From JADHUC01 sp964617665 (GTDB taxonomy: Bacteria > Planctomycetota > Planctomycetia > Pirellulales > Pirellulaceae): 15,074 bases of DNA. The stretch is taken from positions 1-15,074 of the forward strand of contig CAZUAH010000329.1 in assembly GCA_964617665.1 (NCBI GenBank), in the 5' to 3' direction. Both the position numbers and the translations under genes were made by a program. Positions within the stretch are counted from its first letter, which is position 1. Every line of letters begins with the position of its first letter. A model generated the notes under the pieces. That model saw only the letters and a program-made list of their open reading frames with translations. It did no database searches and was not told the origin of the DNA. Below, piece after piece: positions 13,832-15,074 of the stretch.

Positions 13832-13945
13832 AACTTAAACAGTTGTCCCGGTCGCAGACCGGGATAAGATGATTATCAAGGGCTCTTATCTCGGTTTACT
13901 GGAAATTTTATCCGGGTGTGTTGGAGTGGGCAACAGAGTTCACTC
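13832..13945. repeat. Dispersed repeat, copy B
   Basis: This 114-bp stretch is the partner of 1575-1678, in the same orientation and about 12.3 kb away. It contains CCCGGTC-GCA-GACCGGG (13847-13863), GATAAG..CTTATC spanning about 13863-13890, and GAGTG..CACTC at the right end, so it can fold over most of its length. The first of these palindromes is perfect here but has a wobble change in copy A. It separates the nuclease-like gene from the toroid-like gene. Confidence 0.85.
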
Positions 13946-14012
13946 GCACACGACACTCGGATATCGAGAACGGATCAAGAACTGGACCACTTGAATCTGC
14001 GAAAACGCAACT

Positions 14013-15074
14013 TCACGGTTCCTCCCGTCCATCCCCGTGGGCCGCGAGCCAGTTTCCCTTCCTGCTAATCGCGCCGTGGGCGCGTAGCCATTGAAGCAGG
14101 AAGGCGTCGGCGAGGAGCCAAGCAGCATCCTGCTCGCGGGGTGGGTGACGAGTGAATTCACCCGGGCCATAAATTCGCCGATCGTCATGCTTCTGTTGCC
14201 GCCCGAGGATTCGTTTGGCCCGAAGACGCATCCAATCGCGTGCCGGCGGTCCGGGTAGATCGCTGTCCCACCCGAGCACGTGGGCGATGTTGTCGAGTCG
14301 ATGGTAAATGACAACACGGCCCGTGAACCAGTCCGTGCCTTTCGGATAGTAGACTTCGGCTTGGCCGGGTACATAAATCGTCCCGCCCGGCGGTTCATGC
14401 GGCGGCGACGGCCACTTCCGCGTGACGAACAGTCGGTACACATCAGCCGCTCGATAGTCTGCTGTTTCGGGCACGGGGCCCCCAATCAGCGATTGCGTCA
14501 GATACACGCGCAGTTTTAACGAGACACACGTCATGTAGTCGGGATGAAAGAACCCGTGATTCAAGACCACGCCGTCTTCGCGCACGTTGTAGCCATCCAA
14601 CCATTGGCTGACCGGTTTGCCGTCCAGGACGGTCTCGTCCTGCATGTCCTGCTTCCGTGCATAGGCCGAGACCATCAGCTTCGAACAGATTTCTTTCCAC
14701 CTGGCAACGTGGGAGTGCTCGGGCATCATGGCAGACGCTACGTGAAAGATCGTCGAGTCCCATGCGTTTTCCTCGGCCTTGGTGTCGCCGCCGCGTCCAT
14801 TCCAGTAGGGGACGCGGTACTCCGGAGTCAGAAATCGATCGGCCTCAAAGACGACAATTTTCACAACCAGCCGTTTCGTCTGCATATCAAGATCGTCCCA
14901 AAGGAACCACGCTGCGTTCCCTAACGCTGCCGCCCAGAATGAAGATTGCCAGGGATACTTCCAGCTATTTCCGTCATGTGCAACCGCCGCGACGTGGATC
15001 AGTCGAACGGTCCGAGCGCGGGTTTCCGCTTGCGAGACCCCAACGATCCGCTCGTCAAAGATGCCTGTCTTCAG
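14013..15074 (-). CDS. Probable alpha/alpha-toroid carbohydrate-active protein, 5' end outside window
   Basis: The last 353 residues of a larger protein; the frame is open to the window edge, so an ATG at 14883-14885 is internal. Features are WKYPWQSSFWAAALGNAAWFLW near the visible start, then NAWDSTIFHVASAMMPEHSH, LNHGFFHPDYMTCVSLKL and PPGGTIYVPGQAEVYYP with DWFTGR. Rows of Trp/Ala helices and the NHGFxHPDYM segment suggest an alpha/alpha-toroid fold as in heparinase-type lyases and related glycosidases, a family expanded in planctomycetes; this is recognition by feel, not proof. The C-terminal 60 residues are Arg-rich. Bases 14323-14403 reappear as a broken fragment at 1708-1788. Repeat B follows 67 bp after the stop. 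Function and substrate are unknown. Confidence 0.75.
   Translation of the reverse strand: MKTGIFDERIVGVSQAETRARTVRLIHVAAVAHDGNSWKYPWQSSFWAAALGNAAWFLWDDLDMQTKRLVVKIVVFEADRFLTPEYRVPYWNGRGGDTKAEENAWDSTIFHVASAMMPEHSHVARWKEICSKLMVSAYARKQDMQDETVLDGKPVSQWLDGYNVREDGVVLNHGFFHPDYMTCVSLKLRVYLTQSLIGGPVPETADYRAADVYRLFVTRKWPSPPHEPPGGTIYVPGQAEVYYPKGTDWFTGRVVIYHRLDNIAHVLGWDSDLPGPPARDWMRLRAKRILGRQQKHDDRRIYGPGEFTRHPPREQDAAWLLADAFLLQWLRAHGAISRKGNWLAAHGDGREEP

Noticed and set aside
13804..15074. The possibility that the repeat and right-hand gene form an insertion sequence with a transposase
   Set aside because: The right-hand protein has no DDE, HUH or recombinase pattern, and the repeats are direct and not inverted, so no standard insertion sequence is supported.

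Overview
The window looks like chromosomal DNA of a planctomycete (Planctomycetota, probably a Pirellulales-like lineage). This is inferred from gene content: Tat-exported Gfo/Idh/MocA oxidoreductases, a ThuA-like protein, a DUF1080 protein and a large BNR-type propeller protein sit side by side, high-GC genes are separated by intergenic palindrome clusters, and most proteins carry export signals. No rRNA, tRNA, CRISPR array or intact transposase gene is visible.

Layout. (1) Bases 136-1551, minus strand: a two-gene unit with a YoaP-like GNAT acetyltransferase followed by a small probably exported protein of unknown function. (2) Bases 1575-1812: one copy (A) of a repeat of about 110 bp, next to a decayed fragment of a gene whose intact relative lies at the far right end of the window. 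(3) Bases 1832-1911: a recognisable promoter, a perfect 15-bp palindrome and a GTG start for an IclR-family regulator. (4) Bases 1911-11918, plus strand: regulator, then Gfo/Idh/MocA oxidoreductase 1, a 180-bp hairpin element, a Tat-exported DJ-1/PfpI protein, a ThuA-like protein, oxidoreductase 2, a DUF1080 protein, a TIM-barrel glycosidase-like protein and a BNR_4 propeller protein. (5) Bases 11919-12621: about 700 bp without a credible gene, holding several inverted repeats. (6) Bases 12622-13806, minus strand: an isolated protein with an N-terminal domain that resembles nuclease-like modules, and an unrecognised C-terminal domain. (7) Bases 13832-13945: repeat copy B. (8) Bases 14013-15074, minus strand: the 3' part of a large protein, probably an alpha/alpha-toroid carbohydrate-active enzyme, cut by the window edge.

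How the genes fit together. The plus-strand cluster has the make-up expected for an exported oxidative glycoside-degrading route. The BNR_4 and TIM-barrel proteins may process a polysaccharide or its fragments. The two Gfo/Idh/MocA proteins may oxidise a sugar (C3 in the known 3-keto-glycoside routes) with a bound nicotinamide cofactor, and the DUF1080 and ThuA-like proteins would act on the keto-glycoside. All seven non-regulatory proteins carry Tat or Sec signals, so the steps would occur outside the cytoplasm. The IclR regulator probably controls itself and perhaps the cluster through the palindrome at 1882-1896. The substrate cannot be read from the sequence.

The least explained parts are the duplicated block (repeat A plus pseudogene fragment versus repeat B plus intact gene), the four-hairpin element between oxidoreductase 1 and the DJ-1-like gene, and the isolated nuclease-like-domain protein lying next to repeat B.
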